In this document: positions 23,609 through 37,738 of the stretch, piece after piece
How the letters are laid out: each line of letters begins with the position of its first letter
Position numbering within the stretch: position 1 is the first letter of the stretch
Source of the DNA: Pithys albifrons albifrons
Lineage: Eukaryota; Chordata; Aves; Passeriformes; Thamnophilidae
DNA: 64,000 nt
NCBI RefSeq assembly: GCF_047495875.1
Contig: NC_092465.1
Span: forward strand, 11,354,660 to 11,418,659
Direction of reading: 5' to 3'
The notes under the pieces: model-generated
The model's database searches: none
What the model saw: the letters and a program-made list of their open reading frames with translations, nothing else
Told to the model about the DNA's origin: nothing
Translations under genes and position numbers: made by a program

Positions 23609-26600
23609 TGTGTTAAAAGCAATAGTGACATTGGCTATTACTGTGAAGGTAGCTGTAAAAAACAAGAAGAGATACTATGAAAAATGCACATTTTTGGTCC
23701 AAAATCAGAGCAGAAGTGGCTACCAACTCAGATCTATTCATCCATTTAGGAGAAGCCTGATGGGATGGTCAGCCAACTACAGGCAGTCAGGACCCCAGAA
23801 GACACAGCTCCACCATCAACACAATACCTCAGTATCAAAGCAATGGATTCATTTATTAGTAACTCAGAAAGACAGCACAGCATCACTTGCCAACTCACCA
23901 TCTGAAAGGACACAAGGAGCAGACAGGCAGGCAAGTAATCTTTTACTGTAGGTTTCTCTTTTCATTCTTTGCCCTTTACGTAAGTTCTCTACCTTCCACA
24001 GAATAAAAATTGAAGCAATAAAGCATTTGGGAAGATAAACTTGACAATGAAAACTCTACTGGTAATGATTCAAGCAGCAGAGATACTGTAAGGCACTTTC
24101 CAAATGAGAGCCCTGCACCATATACTGAGCTTATCCAAGCAAGGAAATTAATTTATTTCAGAAAAAATAAACCCAGTGCTTAATTCTTAAAGCTAATTCC
24201 TACTGTTAACCCACCATTAGAGGCAAGCAAAGTAAATCTATAAAAATAAGTTATGCTTCATTCCTGTGAGAACTCACCACAAGAGCATTAAAGGCTTATA
24301 TGTACATCGGGGTCAAGCTTGCAGGAGGACAGTCACCCACTTCACACGTTCAAATGCAGACTTTTAACAGCTAAAATTACCTAAGTCCTCTAAAAGATCA
24401 CTTTGAACACCTGAATAATCTACAATAAATACCCAGAGACTGGGGGCAGTCTCCCTTCAGCTGTCACCTCTCAGCTGCCCCTTGGCTCTCTGGCAGCCAT
24501 AGCTACTCCTCTGTAATAGTCTCAGTCAGTAAGGACTTGTTAGGAGAGAGGGAAGGCAATAGTAATGTGAGAAATGAGGCAGTAAATCCCCAAAGAAACT
24601 AATGTTCCCTTCACACCACCTGCCACACATTCACAGGAAGGTTTCTTCCTGATTGGAATAGCGTTCGCAAATGTCGTCTTTAACAGAGAAACTAATTTCT
24701 CCCTATTGGAGGCAAACACGCAGCAATGCATTTTGAACAAACCTCCCAAATTTCACAAAACTCAAGTATCCTACTACCCCGCACTCTGCTCCTGATACCC
24801 ACAACAGCCACCAAGTGAGTTACTCAATATACACCCTGTGTCCCCAGAACAGCATTATGCCACAGGGCAAGTCAAAATCCAGCCCAAAGGTAGTGCAGCC
24901 CAAAACACCCCAAAAACCTGGGTTTGTCACTCTTTTTGTTGTGAGGCTGAACCAGAGCAAGTCAAGGTTCTTCTCTTGAAGTCCTGGCATGGGCCGTAAC
25001 CAGGCTGCAGGTCATCAGCTCAAGCTCTGATAATCCTGTCTGAGCTGTGTGCTCACCCAGTAGCAGATGGGGCCAAAAAACTGATGTCTGCCACAAGCCA
25101 CAGAATGCCAAAGGCAGAATCCTACTTCCTTCACGTTAAGCAAGACTCTGCAATGTTCACAGGCCTTCCATACCTCTACTCTTGCAATACTGGAGCAGCT
25201 GGCAGTCTGGGCATGGCTTGGTAGGTAAAACTCCCACACAAGGTGAAATGTTATCTCCACTTCACAGATTGGAAACCAAGACAAATACTTAGTGACTTGG
25301 GTCATGACTGTACAAATCAAAGCAAAGCAAGAACTAAACTTTTACATCTCCAGGCCAAGGCTATCACTTTTATCACTGGATCATCCCTTTTTATGATCTT
25401 ACCCTGCTCAGAGAGCACAAACTGCTTCAAAAAGACAATAATCCCATATGAACTGTGTGCTCCAGTATCAAAAGACCAATACAAAAGAGATGACGGACTC
25501 AGTCATTTCTGACTTCACCCTTTTCATTAGGCATCCTATCAAGTTTTACTGCACAAGCCAGTTACTAGGGGTTTTATACCCTTCACATTCCTATTTATAG
25601 TAAGTACCACTAAAAATCTCTATTGATTTTTATTTTCAAATCCTCAAGAAACATAAGTGGGATTGTCATTAAAGGAAAAATCCATCTCAGGTTCTTCATC
25701 TTCATGGTTTTCTGGCTTTTCAAGAACTTCGGTTTTAATGTCTGATTGAATCTCCCTGAAAACCACTCCTGTAATTAATTTAATGAGGTGGGTCACTGCA
25801 CTGGCAGGTCATTGCACTGAACTGTTCACAGTCTCTAAGATTTTTGGTGATATTCAAACATGTATAATATCAAGCAACATCCTACTGTAGACTTACACAC
25901 TTTTAAATACAAGAGTCCAGAGTGTCTCAGACCTCCTCTCTCTGAAATCAAGTCAGAACCTGCTCACTTCAGTGGAAGCAGATGCAGAAGCCAAGAATGT
26001 ATCAATTTCTAACTGGTTTACATGAAGAATATGTGTGCTCCAGGAGCCTGACAGTAACATTCAGCTAAGAAGTACATACATACAATGAACAGAAAGCTGG
26101 CATAATTTATGCTTGCACAGGGAATCATTTTATTATACAACCCATTAAAAATACACTAAGGCAACATTAAAAGTAGGAACCTATGGGACACAGGGAGTCA
26201 GGAAACACAATCCTGAAATTGAAGCAGATCTCTTCTCTTCACCAGCCTGCCCAGGCTGTTAAGCAGAACACTCATCATCCAAGTGCCCTTACACAACTAC
26301 TCAGTTTTTCGGTCATCAGGGCACTGCAACAGCCCATCCTGACATCTGCACTGCTTCACCAAGAAACCCACCAGAGACAGGTACTGCCTATGACCTACAT
26401 CACAGTCCAGAAAGCTTGCCTGGTTCAAAACTATCTATAATGACTCTAAAGCAAGAACATTTCCACAGCATCTAGTAGGAACAGGACTGAGCACCTTGAC
26501 ACATAACATCTCCTTGTGTATCGTCCCATGGAGTAGGATATACAGCTGTATCACAAGGATTTGGCATCTGACAAGACTCCAAATACATCACCTACCTTAA

Positions 26601-29600
26601 ACACTACAAACCTCCAGTAAACCTGACCTGCGCAGATCTAACAAGAACTTCCCAGCTACACACCATTTGTCTTTATACCAGATGCTTTACATCTTGAAGG
26701 CAGATGCCAAAAACTCTCAATGTAGCAACTGAACACAGCCAATGTCTTATTTTAAAAATCACAGATGTCATATATTACAGGGACAAATAAAAATTAAAGG
26801 ATATTGCCACTCGTTCCACATTTAGTGCTGCTTGATGTTTGGATAACGCACAAGCCTTTAACTTCTACTGGTGCAACTGCACTGGTTGACATTAAAAAAA
26901 GATATCTTTGATTGAATCACTAATTAACATGAAAAACCTGTATTTATTTATAAATAATTTAATTTCCTTATTTATCACAGGCTAGCAATGTTAGGCTGCT
27001 GCTGATCTGTGCTAGAAAGGCTATTTTTTTTTCAGGCTGCAGTGCAGGTTACTCTTCAGCCTTTTCAACTCGTGGCCTTTCAGTTGATGGTGCCAACAGA
27101 CATCCCAATTAGTGCTTGCTGCACTGTACCTTGCTTTCATAAGGAACCAGTGGGGGTCTGAAAGGAAGACTTATTTATTTATAGTTGTAAAACATGGTTT
27201 TAAAAAACCAGATTTGATTTAATGCACATTTCGGTTCACTTTATATTTAAAGCAAGCAATGGATTACTACACCCTAATCTCCCCACATGCAGCAGGGATG
27301 AAACAAAAACAAGGCCACTGAAACCCATGATGTTGCACTGACAGGGAGAGATGCAAGTCCACTACTTGATTAGAAGGTGGAGGCCTTCATCTTGTACTGG
27401 GCTAATTGGTTGGGATCCTTAACAATGAGTTCACAAAGTGGCTTAAAACCTTGGGTTTTAATGCATGGGAGGGAGGGGGGAAAGAGTAAAGGGTGTGAAA
27501 AGCTGTTTTTAAAAGCCAAACTGATAAAACCATTCCCCGTGCAATTAAAAACCTGTACAGCTGAATAGCTGATTTTGGAAAGTGCCAACTGCATAATTTA
27601 TGGGGTTTGTTTATAAAGGAGGAGAAAATATCTGAGGACAGGAAAGTAATTTCATAGGCATTTCAGCAACACATCAAAACTATGGTGCAATTTTATCATT
27701 TCAAGATTTATTTTCCCCTCCCTTCCATGAGGAGGAAGCAAGCAAATGTCTATTAGGCTGCATTTTCTCTGCCTTCTCTCCTTATCAAGGGAGGAAAAAC
27801 CATGATGGCTCCAATATCCTACTAAGGATATTGACATTTCTCCTAACCTTAAGTCCTGCAATCAGCTTATGCAGCCTCTGAAGAAGCCCTGTGAAGAGGA
27901 GTGGGAAGAGCACAGGTTTAATGTGAATATAAGCTCACATACAAGGAAAAAAAGTTGCAGGATAAAGATTTTAATAGTTTAATCCTTTAAAAAGCAAATG
28001 CATGCTCACACTAACAGTACAGCCAAAGCACTTTTTTCTCCTCTGGTAGCTCTGGCATCAGCCCTGGACCACAAACTTTGCTCTGGCTGATAAGGAATGA
28101 AGGGGAGCAAAGCAACCCCAAGCAAACATCAGAGGTGACTGACTATAGCCACCAGTTAGCAACAGACACTACTCAGATCTGTGCTTGCTGAAGGTACACA
28201 GGGAGGCTACAGCTCCCAGTGGTGCCAGGACATTATTCTGCATCAGGCTGCAAGAACAGGTACGTTTTAAATTGTTAGCAATGTCACTTGTGTTAACAAA
28301 ACACAATGAAAGTGGACACTTTTAGAACCCACTTCAGAACTGACTTTAACTGCAATCCTGAACTTTAAATACCTTCCAATAGCATTTAAATTGACTTATC
28401 AGTGACTTATTGAGGTTTATTTTGTGACAAGGATGTGCTTCAGAGAAAAATGGTAAGGAAAGTGTAAGTGTGGGGGGTTTTATCTGAAAAAACTGAGTCA
28501 GAAAGACTGCAACACTCACTAATTTGACAAATATTTTGGACAGAATTATTTTTAAAATTGCATTTGACTCAGCACACAGTTTGATGGGGAAACTGAAAAC
28601 ACAAACAGGGCTCTTTTTTTGTGCTCAAGTGACTCGGGAGCATTTTAAGTCCTACCAAATCCCCATGTCACTAAAACATTTAACAACACTCGACTGGCAG
28701 TATAACCCATATTTAGAGACATTCAGAACCCAGCTGTCATCATGGGCATCTAAAATAAATCAATCAGCTGTAGGCACAGATATTCAAGAAGCACATCCAG
28801 ACATGGAGCCTTTATTCTCATTGCTATGCTAACAGAAGCCTATCATAAGCATCATGGCTGCCTTTAGTTATGTTATGGTACAGAAATAGCTTTGGTTGGT
28901 GCAATAAATCCTCTGTTACAGACTTGGAAATAGGCCTGCTAACATAACTCTGACATCTCATGTAACCAAATATGATCAATCCAAGCAAAAACTCCATATC
29001 CTTAGGGAGAGAGGGCCATATCTTATTTCATTTGTATAGTGCAGGAGAAGTCAGGTTTTAGGTACAATGCCCCACTGAAAAAAACACTTCAGATGTCCAG
29101 TATGGATACATCCGGCATGACACTAAGCACACCATCAGCAATTACGAAATTTCAGCAAAATGCTTAAGTAAGGAGCACGACACTGCACACCCTTCACAGA
29201 TGGCTGGGGAGGGAGAATGTCTTCAGAGCATGACTGGCTGAGTCGCTGTTTACCTATGCTAAATATTCAGATTTATTGAACATCCTCTTAAGGGCTTTAC
29301 AGAGGCATTTCAGAAGGTTAAAAATCCTGCTTTGTGTCCCTGCTGACCTGTGAAAGGAAAGCAGGATGAACTCATCCTGCCCACCCACACTCACCCACGT
29401 TATCTCAGGGCTGGCAGCAGCAACCCAAAGCAGCATAGCTTCTGCTTAATGGTTGTGATACATTACTGCACCAAAGGTATGAGGTCTCTGATCTCAAGAG
29501 GTGAAAGTTGCATGCTGCACACCTTCCTGATGTGCTCAAATCACAGGTAGCTGCTCTGTTGAACCTAGTTATGCCAGGCAGCACTTAAACCCAAAATGCA

Positions 29601-32600
29601 TTTGATTGGGCAGTAAGTGCAGCTGATGGTAAATAATTATAGTGTGATCCTCAGGGATGATCATTAGTAGCCATAGGTATGGAGACCCAACTGACCACAT
29701 TCATCACAATGCTTAATTGTGCAGTTCACAAGTATTTCCTGGCTGTGTTTGGTTCAGCTGTATGTTCAGCACTTGAGGGGCAGGATGCAGTTAAAAAGCT
29801 GCCAATTCCCCACACAACTTTTCATACTACACTCTATTACTGCATTGGCCACCTGAACATGCAATTAAGGTGCCACTGAAATAATTCTCCTTTAGTGAAA
29901 TGGCTTCTCAGGAACACAAGACTGAGTGTATGTGTGCTCGTTTGGGCTGGGATGCAGCTCATTTTCTCCACAGTATCTGGTATGGAGCTACGAGTTGGAT
30001 CTCTGCTGGAAATGGTGTTGATAATTCAGGGATGTTTTAGCTATTGCTGAGCAGTGGTTACAGAGTCCAGGCTTCTTCTGCTCCTCACCCCACTTTATCA
30101 GCAAGGAGGCTGCGGGTGCAGAAGGAGGTGGGAGGGGACACGGATGGGACATGACTTCTCAAGTCACCATTCTGTGTGATGGAGGTCTGCTCTCCTGCCA
30201 ATGGTCAAACACCTTCTGGTCAAAGCAAAGCAGTGAACAAATTTCCTTGTTTTGTTTTGCCTGTGCATAGCTTTTGCTTTACTTATTGAACCATCTTTAT
30301 CTAAACCCAAGAGTATCATTGCCTTTACTTTTCCAATTCTCTCCTCCATCCCACCACAAGGGAGTGAGTGAGTGGCTGTGTGGGGCTGAGCTGCAGCTGG
30401 GGCTAAGCCCCAATAGTGTGCTGGAGAAACTCCCGGTCACATGTTTGCTGCATGGTGACACACGGTTTTATGTACTTGCTAATTCCAGGCCAGTGTTGAA
30501 ATCCCCTTGCTTATTCTTAGTTACACACAAGTATATTCTCTGTTATGGGCCTATTTTGTACATCTGTTTCAACTTTTTTTGCTTTACTATAAATAATTTT
30601 TAGAAAAAAATTTCTCATCCTGAGCTACCAAGGTTAAAACAAGTAAGATGTTCACTGCTCCTACTGCTTCTTTTCCTGGAGTAATTTATCTCCTAATATT
30701 TGTAAGGTGACTCCATTAACACATTTAAGAAGTGCTAAGAGAAGAGCTTTTAATCATGGAGATAACTGTTTATGATAGTTGTCTGTCATTAATTAGTTTG
30801 CAAGCCTTATACCCTCTACTGAAGATGCCCAGAGAGGATTCTTACAAACACAGATCTTTTACACATGAATTCTGCACGTTGGCATATCATTACCACCTGA
30901 ATGTAAATAAAGTGCCCCAAATGTTCAAGCTCCATTTAAAATTGAGTTGTTCTGGCAAGGAATATTCTTTATACCAATTCTGAGCAGCTGGAAAATGTTA
31001 CCAGAAGATTGCAACAGCCTAATTTAGGCATTTGATTTATTTTTGAAACAGCATTTGCCAAAGAACTGCTGTGCCTTGGTACAGAATGACCCTGAGTACA
31101 AAACATACCTAGCTGGAAGTGCCCCTCCTCTCAAAATAGGTCATGTAATATTGCTACTCCTAAAACTGTATTATTCGTGTTCTATGAAATACTGAAAACC
31201 CCCCTAACAACTGAACAGAACCCTGATAAGATTTATAACTAACTTGAACTTACTGTAAAATCTGATTGTAGTTGTATGCATTCATCTATTTTTAATCTGG
31301 CTTCCTAAAGGAATAAGGTTTGCAGGGCCAACTGTCAATTTCTTCCCCTTCTTCCTCCTCACAAATACATGACTGGACTCCTTTCCCATTTACAAACTCA
31401 AAAAAAGGCAAAGCTTTTAAATACTACTAAATCTCTGTAAACATACAGAGATCCAGGGCTAGAGAGAGGGAACACTTATCCCACTTATCCCAAAGCACTG
31501 TGTAGAGAGAGGGAAAGGAGGGAAATCTGGGAGTTACGTTTCTGTTTGGCAGCAGCTGTTCAGCCAAACCAGCAAGAAGAGTACAGCTCCCCAGGAGCAG
31601 CAATCCACACTGTCACTTGCACACCGGGGTGCATGGAAATCTGGGGAAGGAAGGATTTGGGTAATGAAGGATAACTCCTGAGCAAACCAGGCTTCATCAG
31701 TTCTGCTACTTGTGTTTTGGTTTTCAGACCAGACGTTAATCTCCGGTCCCACTTTCATTACTACAAATAATCCAGTGGACACAGCAACAAAACAGCAGTC
31801 AGTCACCTGCTTCAGTGGATGAAATTCTCAGACATTTCATTGGGCAAAGGAAATTCATTATGGTATGTTTTTCAAATGAGTCTTATGAGCAGACCTTCAG
31901 AAAAGGCATTTTGGAGCTAACTCCTGCTGGCTTAAAGGGAAGCAGGATTTCACCCTCTGTGCCAAGACCCTCTGCTGTGAGCACACAGGCTGCCTCCAGA
32001 GTCCTAACCTTTACATCTATGCCCTTGAAAATAAACATCTCACCCAAGTGCCTTTGCCAGCACAGCAGTGAGGGGAGGCAGAAGTTGTGTATCACCCAGC
32101 ACAGCAGATTCAAGCCTGAACTGTCCATCGCAGAGACAAACAACTGGTAGAACCAGCTATGTAGCTGGAACAAGTTATATCCACAGTGAACAAAGATGTT
32201 AATGAACTCTTCCACCCAACAGCATACAGGACAATGTGACTAGAACAGCTTTCTGAAGGCAACCCACTGCATTTTACTGGTCAAGCTAAAACCTCAAGTC
32301 ATGGAAAAGACCAGCCCAGAGCATTCTCAGCAGAACAGTAAGTAGTATCACCACCAGCTCTGCATTAGTTTTTAAAAGCCGTGGGGTCTTTCTGAACTTC
32401 AATCTGGTTTTGGCATTGTTCAGCACAATAAATAATGACCATCATTCCCTATATTGTCAGAGAAACTGCAGCAGAGGAGTGAAAATGCTCAAAACAACAC
32501 AGCAGCAGCCAAGAACAAGAACTCAGGAGCTTGTGGTTCTCAAGTTGTTCAATCAACCAGAGTTCTGCTTTGAAAGCAAACAATACTGAAGAGAAGACAA

Positions 32601-32896
32601 AAATGGGAAAACATGCTGTAAAGTGATGAGTCCTCCAATTATTTAAGCTTCATTACACGCTTCAAATTATGTTTTGACTCAGCCTACAAAGTGTCCCTCT
32701 TCCAGTAGCACATCTTCATCCTAAATGTGAAGTCAGCAACTTCCCAAACATTTCATGCCTTGTGTATTTAACAATCATGACAAACAAGAAAAGCCTGGAC
32801 TTTGAGTTCATGGTTCTGTGAAACTTCCAAGGAAAATCATCACTGATTCTGTTAGCAAGCATTTGGCTCAGAGTACAGAATAGAAAACAAACTCAC

Positions 32897-33033
32897 ATGG
32901 TGCATGGAACATCACTAGCACAGATGAATGATCTTTTATAAACTTGTCGAAGTCCTCATCAGTCAGGTGATAAACTACATTTTCTTCATCTGCCCAGGGA
33001 GTCTCCGGAGGTTGTGGCTGAGGTGCCTGTGGG
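32897..33033 (-). CDS. PDIA5: PDIA5 coding exon, proline linker and first half of catalytic domain 2 (approx. residues 258-304)
   Basis: This 137-bp exon completes the Asn codon, then encodes a proline/glutamine linker (PQAPQPQPPETPW), the acidic turn ADEENVVYHLTDEDFDKF, and the strand leading to VLVMFHAP plus the first base of Trp. The acceptor ends in TAG and the donor is GTGAGT. The Trp codon is again split T|GG before the CxxC. Human PDIA5 has PQPPQPQVPETPWADE...VYHLTDEDFD here as remembered. The next exon is 16.7 kb away. Confidence 0.96.
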
Positions 33034-36000
33034 CTACAAGACAGACACAGCTTAAAAGCAGCTTTCTGGTGCTAAGCAGTCATTTTGACAAGTCAGACTG
33101 TAAGGAACCACTTTGTGCAGATGTTCATACATGTCTGACACACCAATCCTACTGAACAGCTTCCATAATTGTACCCATTCAGAAATCACAAGCACTGAAA
33201 TGCAGATAAAAATGGGGGAGGAATAAAAATATCCACAAGAAGCTCATGAGGACAGATCAGCAATGGAAGGGGATAGAGAGAGGAGATAACCAGACTGCTT
33301 AGTTATTACATTATAGAAATCAGATGCATTTTCTATTACTCTTTTACCCTCCTCAGCAGGATGCTCCCTTTCTCACAGCATTCACACTCTGTAGTTCACA
33401 GGAGTCATTGCAAATGAAAGACAAAAGTAGCGAGCAGAAACAGCCAATTTAACCCATCATCTTGGATACTGACAGCATGATTAGGGCCGACAGAGAAGGA
33501 AGGAGGCGCAGTGCTGGGACCATGAGCCAGCTACACACACTATTTCCCCAGGAATATATGGTTTTATCCTGAACAATTCTTGTCACTCTGGGAAGCGTTG
33601 CTGCATCCTCACTCTGCAGTGGACTTGGAGGCCTAACTCAGCAAACCTACTCATACTTAACCTAAAAGGTAAGTGATATGTTCTACCAACTTCACTGTAA
33701 TTGCACATGACTTTAACTGTCTTTAATGGATCAGAGCCACAGAGACTGCTCAAAGACACAGTTGCAAGTCTGGAAACCAAACCTAAGCTCCTCTGGACCA
33801 GTTCAGTGCCCACCATCCCACTGAACAATTGCTTTTGGCTTTTATTAATGTACATTAAAAAGATAATTTCCAGCTGTGAATTAACTATGCTAATTGACAT
33901 TTTATTTTTTAAAGCAGTGTTCAGAGAAAGGACACCCAAACATATGAACACTGGGAGCCAAACTTTGAAGTATTTTATCCTTGCCAGTTGTAGTAATGAG
34001 TTCCAAATACCCCCCAAAATTCCCCAAATTCTTTGGCAAAGTACAGGTCTGGATTTGACCCCATCTCTGGAGAAACCAGATTTACTATTTTTGATTAAAA
34101 TGTATTATGGTGTTAGCTGCCTGGAACAAGGAATGGCAAACAGATGATAACTCATTTATCCTGCCTTGCTCATTTCTAGGCTGAAAGCCTAGTTTGATAA
34201 AAAAAGCAGCAGGGAGATACACAGATTCAGATAGCAAGTTCTGTCGATGTAAGCAATGGGTATGATCCAAGAATATTAAGCAATTCGTGCAAAACTGTGA
34301 TGCACACCTCTGCTGCTGCTTATATGACAAACAAACTGAGAACCAAACAACAAAGCAAAGACTGGAACTGCACCTGACCAAGTAATCAAGAGAGAAGAAG
34401 AGGCAGGTTCCTGCCCGCAGGAGTTTACTCTCTAAAAGCTTGTTGCCAAGCTTGTAAGAGACCAATAATCTCCAGGTATCCTGGAAGAAAGAAGGCTTTC
34501 CAGAAAACACCATGACACTTCATGGATTTGGGAGCTGGGTTGAGTAGGCAGAGCATGATGAACATGGACACAGTGTCTACAACGCACTGAAGAATGCTGT
34601 GTTTAGCATGGCCTGGCATGACCTATTTCAGTCAGGAATTAGTAAATCAGAGCACGGGATATTTATTCAAATGGCCCAATTTAAAATGCTGTGCATGCTA
34701 ATAAGCCTACACAGGAGTGGGTAAGAAGCACCTCAAGGCCTGGAGGAAGCAACAAGCAAAATCTAAAATGTCATTTAAAGCTGACACAAGGCACATCCAA
34801 CACCTGATTAGGATGACAGCAATCCGGAAGAGTCATCAAAAGCTAATTCAATTAAAAGCACAGAACCAGTTCTCGATTTAATGGAGTAACTGATGCTAAG
34901 GAAGGGCCTGAGAGGAATCTATAAAAACAGCAAGACAAACCAAGCAGCTACTGAAGACAGCAAGAAGCTGTCTGGCTTGCCTACCATTGAGGCTGACACA
35001 GCTGTGTATCAGATTTAACAAAAAAAAAAAAAGAAGAAAAGAATAGTGGTATGTACAAGATAGCATCTCTAGTGTTATTAACACTGTGTGTCAGAATAAG
35101 GCTGTATGACGGTTTGTCTCTATCATCTCATGAAAATATCTGAAACTCCATAATACAGTAGCCAGTGCCTATTAGAAAGATGAGAGAGGTTAAGTGTCTT
35201 CAAGACTGATGCATTAGCACACTTCATCGTAAGAGAAAAGCACTTTCAATAAGTAGTGGGAACAAAAAAAGGTGTTGGAGCCCTCCAAACTACCAATTCC
35301 TTGTCCTGAGTGGAAAAACCATGGACAACATCCTTCCAATCATTTAAGTAATTCTAACCTTAACTAAGTTATATCATGTCCTCCCCAAAAAAATCAGTCT
35401 AAGACCAACCACTTTAAGCACTTTGACAGTAACACTTAGAGAAAAAAAAGAGGGAAAGGGAAAAGAGCTGCTTTTCTGGAGAGCATATCAAGTGTCCACA
35501 ACAAACAGGCCATTTCATATGGCTCCACAGCCACAGGATTTGCTTTCAAGAATCCATGATGACAGCACATGCATGCACAGTTTAACAATGCACTAGATTT
35601 CCTTGCCATAGTCCTGCCTTGCCCCTGCTCCACAGACCAAATCATGCATCAGAGCAACCTCCTGGTATGATTTTAGTATTACAGCATTCTGAAACATAGC
35701 CTATACACCCTGCAGCTATCTAACTATACTCCTTAGCTTTCCTAAAGCCCTTGCCATACCACTGACTACCTGTACTGCAGCTTCCTCAGAGTAATATATA
35801 TTATGTATGTAGCAGATTAACCCCATATATGGTTTTAATTGCAGCATCAATTACTGGAAAAATGTAAGTACACACTGATTTCTCAACGTGGCCTCCCTAA
35901 AAGTTGTATTTATTATACAAAAGAGGGACACAAGGCTACTGCTCAGATCATCTTTTGGGAAACTAATAAGCATGCACTAAGTGAGGACAAACAGCTGTCT

Positions 36001-37470
36001 TTAGCTCTGGACTGCTGAAATAACAGCCAAAGCCCACAGTGGCTTGTTAGCGGAGATTATCATTGGAAAGAGCTTGCAGCTGTTCTGCTTTCCCTCCAGT
36101 AGCTGTGTTCACTTGCTGGCACAGCACTGATATAAAGGCCATGCATATTACTGGGATTATCTGGATATTATGTGGGCAGACAGGGGAAAAAATCACCCCA
36201 AACATCTCAAGTTTCACTTATGGTACCCAAGAGATAACCACATCCTTGCAGGCCTGAGAAGCATAACAAAGTGCAGGTGATGAAGCCATATCCTTGCTCC
36301 AAGGGCTGACCATCTCCTTAGTGTTGTTGGAGTTGCCATCTTCATCACTCACATTGAAAGGCTTAATTGACTACATGAGACTTAGAGACTATGGCTAAAT
36401 TCCTCCTCCATGATGTTCTGGGCAGTATTTGTACCTCCTGATGCTAACAGGAACGATACTGTCATTTCCTTTGTGGGTTTGAAATCCTGAAGCACTCAGC
36501 CTACTGTTGCTGAAGCCCCTGGGCTACCTGCAACCATATGGACATGCCGATCACAGCCCCACTGGTACAGTAAATTACATTTTTCTGAGTCAATTTTACT
36601 AAGTTGTATTATTACAACAGTTTGCGACAGCCTGTTCCTTCCCATGTATTTGTTTCCTTTTATTACCTTCATTAGAGTTTTGTTTCTGTGACTGCAGAAA
36701 CAAGGGAGGGTTACAAAGATAACATCATACCCAAGAGTCAGGGCTCACTGCTAATGGGATTTCTCCATCACCAGACTATCTCAGCTCTCTCCAGCTGCTC
36801 TGTCAGCTTCACTGACAGTGTGGTGATTTGCACCAGTTGAACTGCAGCCACACACACACTCACGCACTTTTCCTGTGTCTCTGCCTCTCAGCTGCTAGTC
36901 CCGCAGGCTCATTCAGCCCCCAAAATGTTTATGGCTGCAAATAGCTCTCTTCAGGTAGAACAAGATGCTTTCAACACTTCAAGTCATGACAGGAAGCACA
37001 GATGTAAAAACGACTACCTATCTGAGGTGCCTTGATCTTCAGCTTGTCTCTGCAAGATACTTTAAAGGGTTCAGCTAAAGGCTGAAGAATCAAAAGAGCT
37101 GCGCGTTTGGTATATACATTTTTAATAAAACAACAGAAGTCAAACCTTTTGCAAGGTATTAAGTACAGGCACCCAAGATCACTGGAAATTTAAGCTGGCA
37201 ATTTTAACGAAGCTGAGATCTATGTATCTGCATTTATTTTGGTCCACAGTCAGTCTCCTATTACAGAAAAAAATGCAATTGTGAAATGCGAGGCATGCAT
37301 GCTAAAAACCAAACATTAGGCAATCTCTCTGTACAACTTTAGCTGATCTCAGCGGGGTAGTTTTGTTTGCTCTTCTGAGCAGAGGGAGAGATGTCTGTTC
37401 CTAAACCATTACATTCTGTAAATAAGGAAGAGTACATAAAAGGTGGAGTGCATGAAGCTCAATGCCTTAC
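33034..37470 (-). other. PDIA5: PDIA5 intron (4437 bp)
   Basis: A phase-2 intron in the Asn codon of WLKN (AA|C), between catalytic domains 1 and 2. It contains overlapping chance open frames on both strands at 33583-34147 and an A12 run near 35020. No exon-like signal was seen. Confidence 0.93.
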
Positions 37471-37542
37471 TTTTTCAGCCACTCTGCTATGTCTGCTGCG
37501 GTAGCACCAAAGTTCTCAAAGTTGAACAGGAACTTTCCTTTC
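37471..37542 (-). CDS. PDIA5: PDIA5 coding exon, end of catalytic domain 1 (approx. residues 234-258)
   Basis: This 72-bp exon completes the split Glu codon (GA|G) and encodes KGKFLFNFENFGATAADIAE followed by WLK, leaving AA of an Asn codon. It is the last beta strands and C-terminal helix of catalytic domain 1. The acceptor is CAG and the donor is GTAAGG. The human equivalent as remembered is KGRFLFQYDNYGSTAEDIVEWLKN. The phase-2 ending at WLKN recurs at the end of catalytic domain 2. Confidence 0.95.
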
Positions 37543-37646
37543 CTGTTAAAGCAACAAAACAAGGTTCAGTCCTTGCCCTGGAAGATAAAAACATGCAATT
37601 ATAGAAGACTGCATGATCTCTAAAGTAGTAGCAAAACATAACTGAC
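37543..37646 (-). other. PDIA5: PDIA5 intron (104 bp, very short)
   Basis: A phase-2 intron in a Glu codon (GA|G) with a GTCAGT donor and a CAG acceptor. It has no stop codon in the frame entering from the upstream exon. Its length is not a multiple of three, so retention would shift the frame and terminate within the next exon near 37487. Confidence 0.94.
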
Positions 37647-37738
37647 TCAAAATAGCAGATTGTTGGATATCCTCGGACATTGAATTCTTCCTTAATCCTC
37701 TCGAATTCAGCAGAGTAAACATTCATTCCCGCAAGAAC
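37647..37738 (-). CDS. PDIA5: PDIA5 coding exon, core of catalytic domain 1 (approx. residues 204-234)
   Basis: This 92-bp exon encodes VLAGMNVYSAEFERIKEEFN followed by VRGYPTICYF and GA of a Glu codon. It includes the conserved cis-proline element of the thioredoxin fold (GYPT), which packs against the CxxC motif. The acceptor is CAG after a CT-rich tract. The donor is GTCAGT, with C at +3, a non-consensus base. It is separated from the next exon by an intron of only 104 bp. The match to human (VLAGMNVYSSEFENIKEEYSVRG...) is very strong. Confidence 0.96.

Larger units (their letters stand above)
16173..32896 (-). other. PDIA5: PDIA5 intron (16.7 kb, largest in the window)
   Basis: A phase-1 intron in the Trp codon before CGHC. 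It holds the CpG-dense patch (17129-17199), the C11 run (22155-22165) and the plus-strand G-run tract (23580-23608). It also has several AT-rich stretches, for example 26930-26980. No coding exon or recognisable transposon was found in it. Confidence 0.9.

Noticed and set aside
33583..34147. Overlapping open frames of 144 codons (minus) and 148 codons (plus)
   Set aside because: Long frames on both strands of the same intronic stretch point to low stop-codon density, not coding. No family or splice support was seen.
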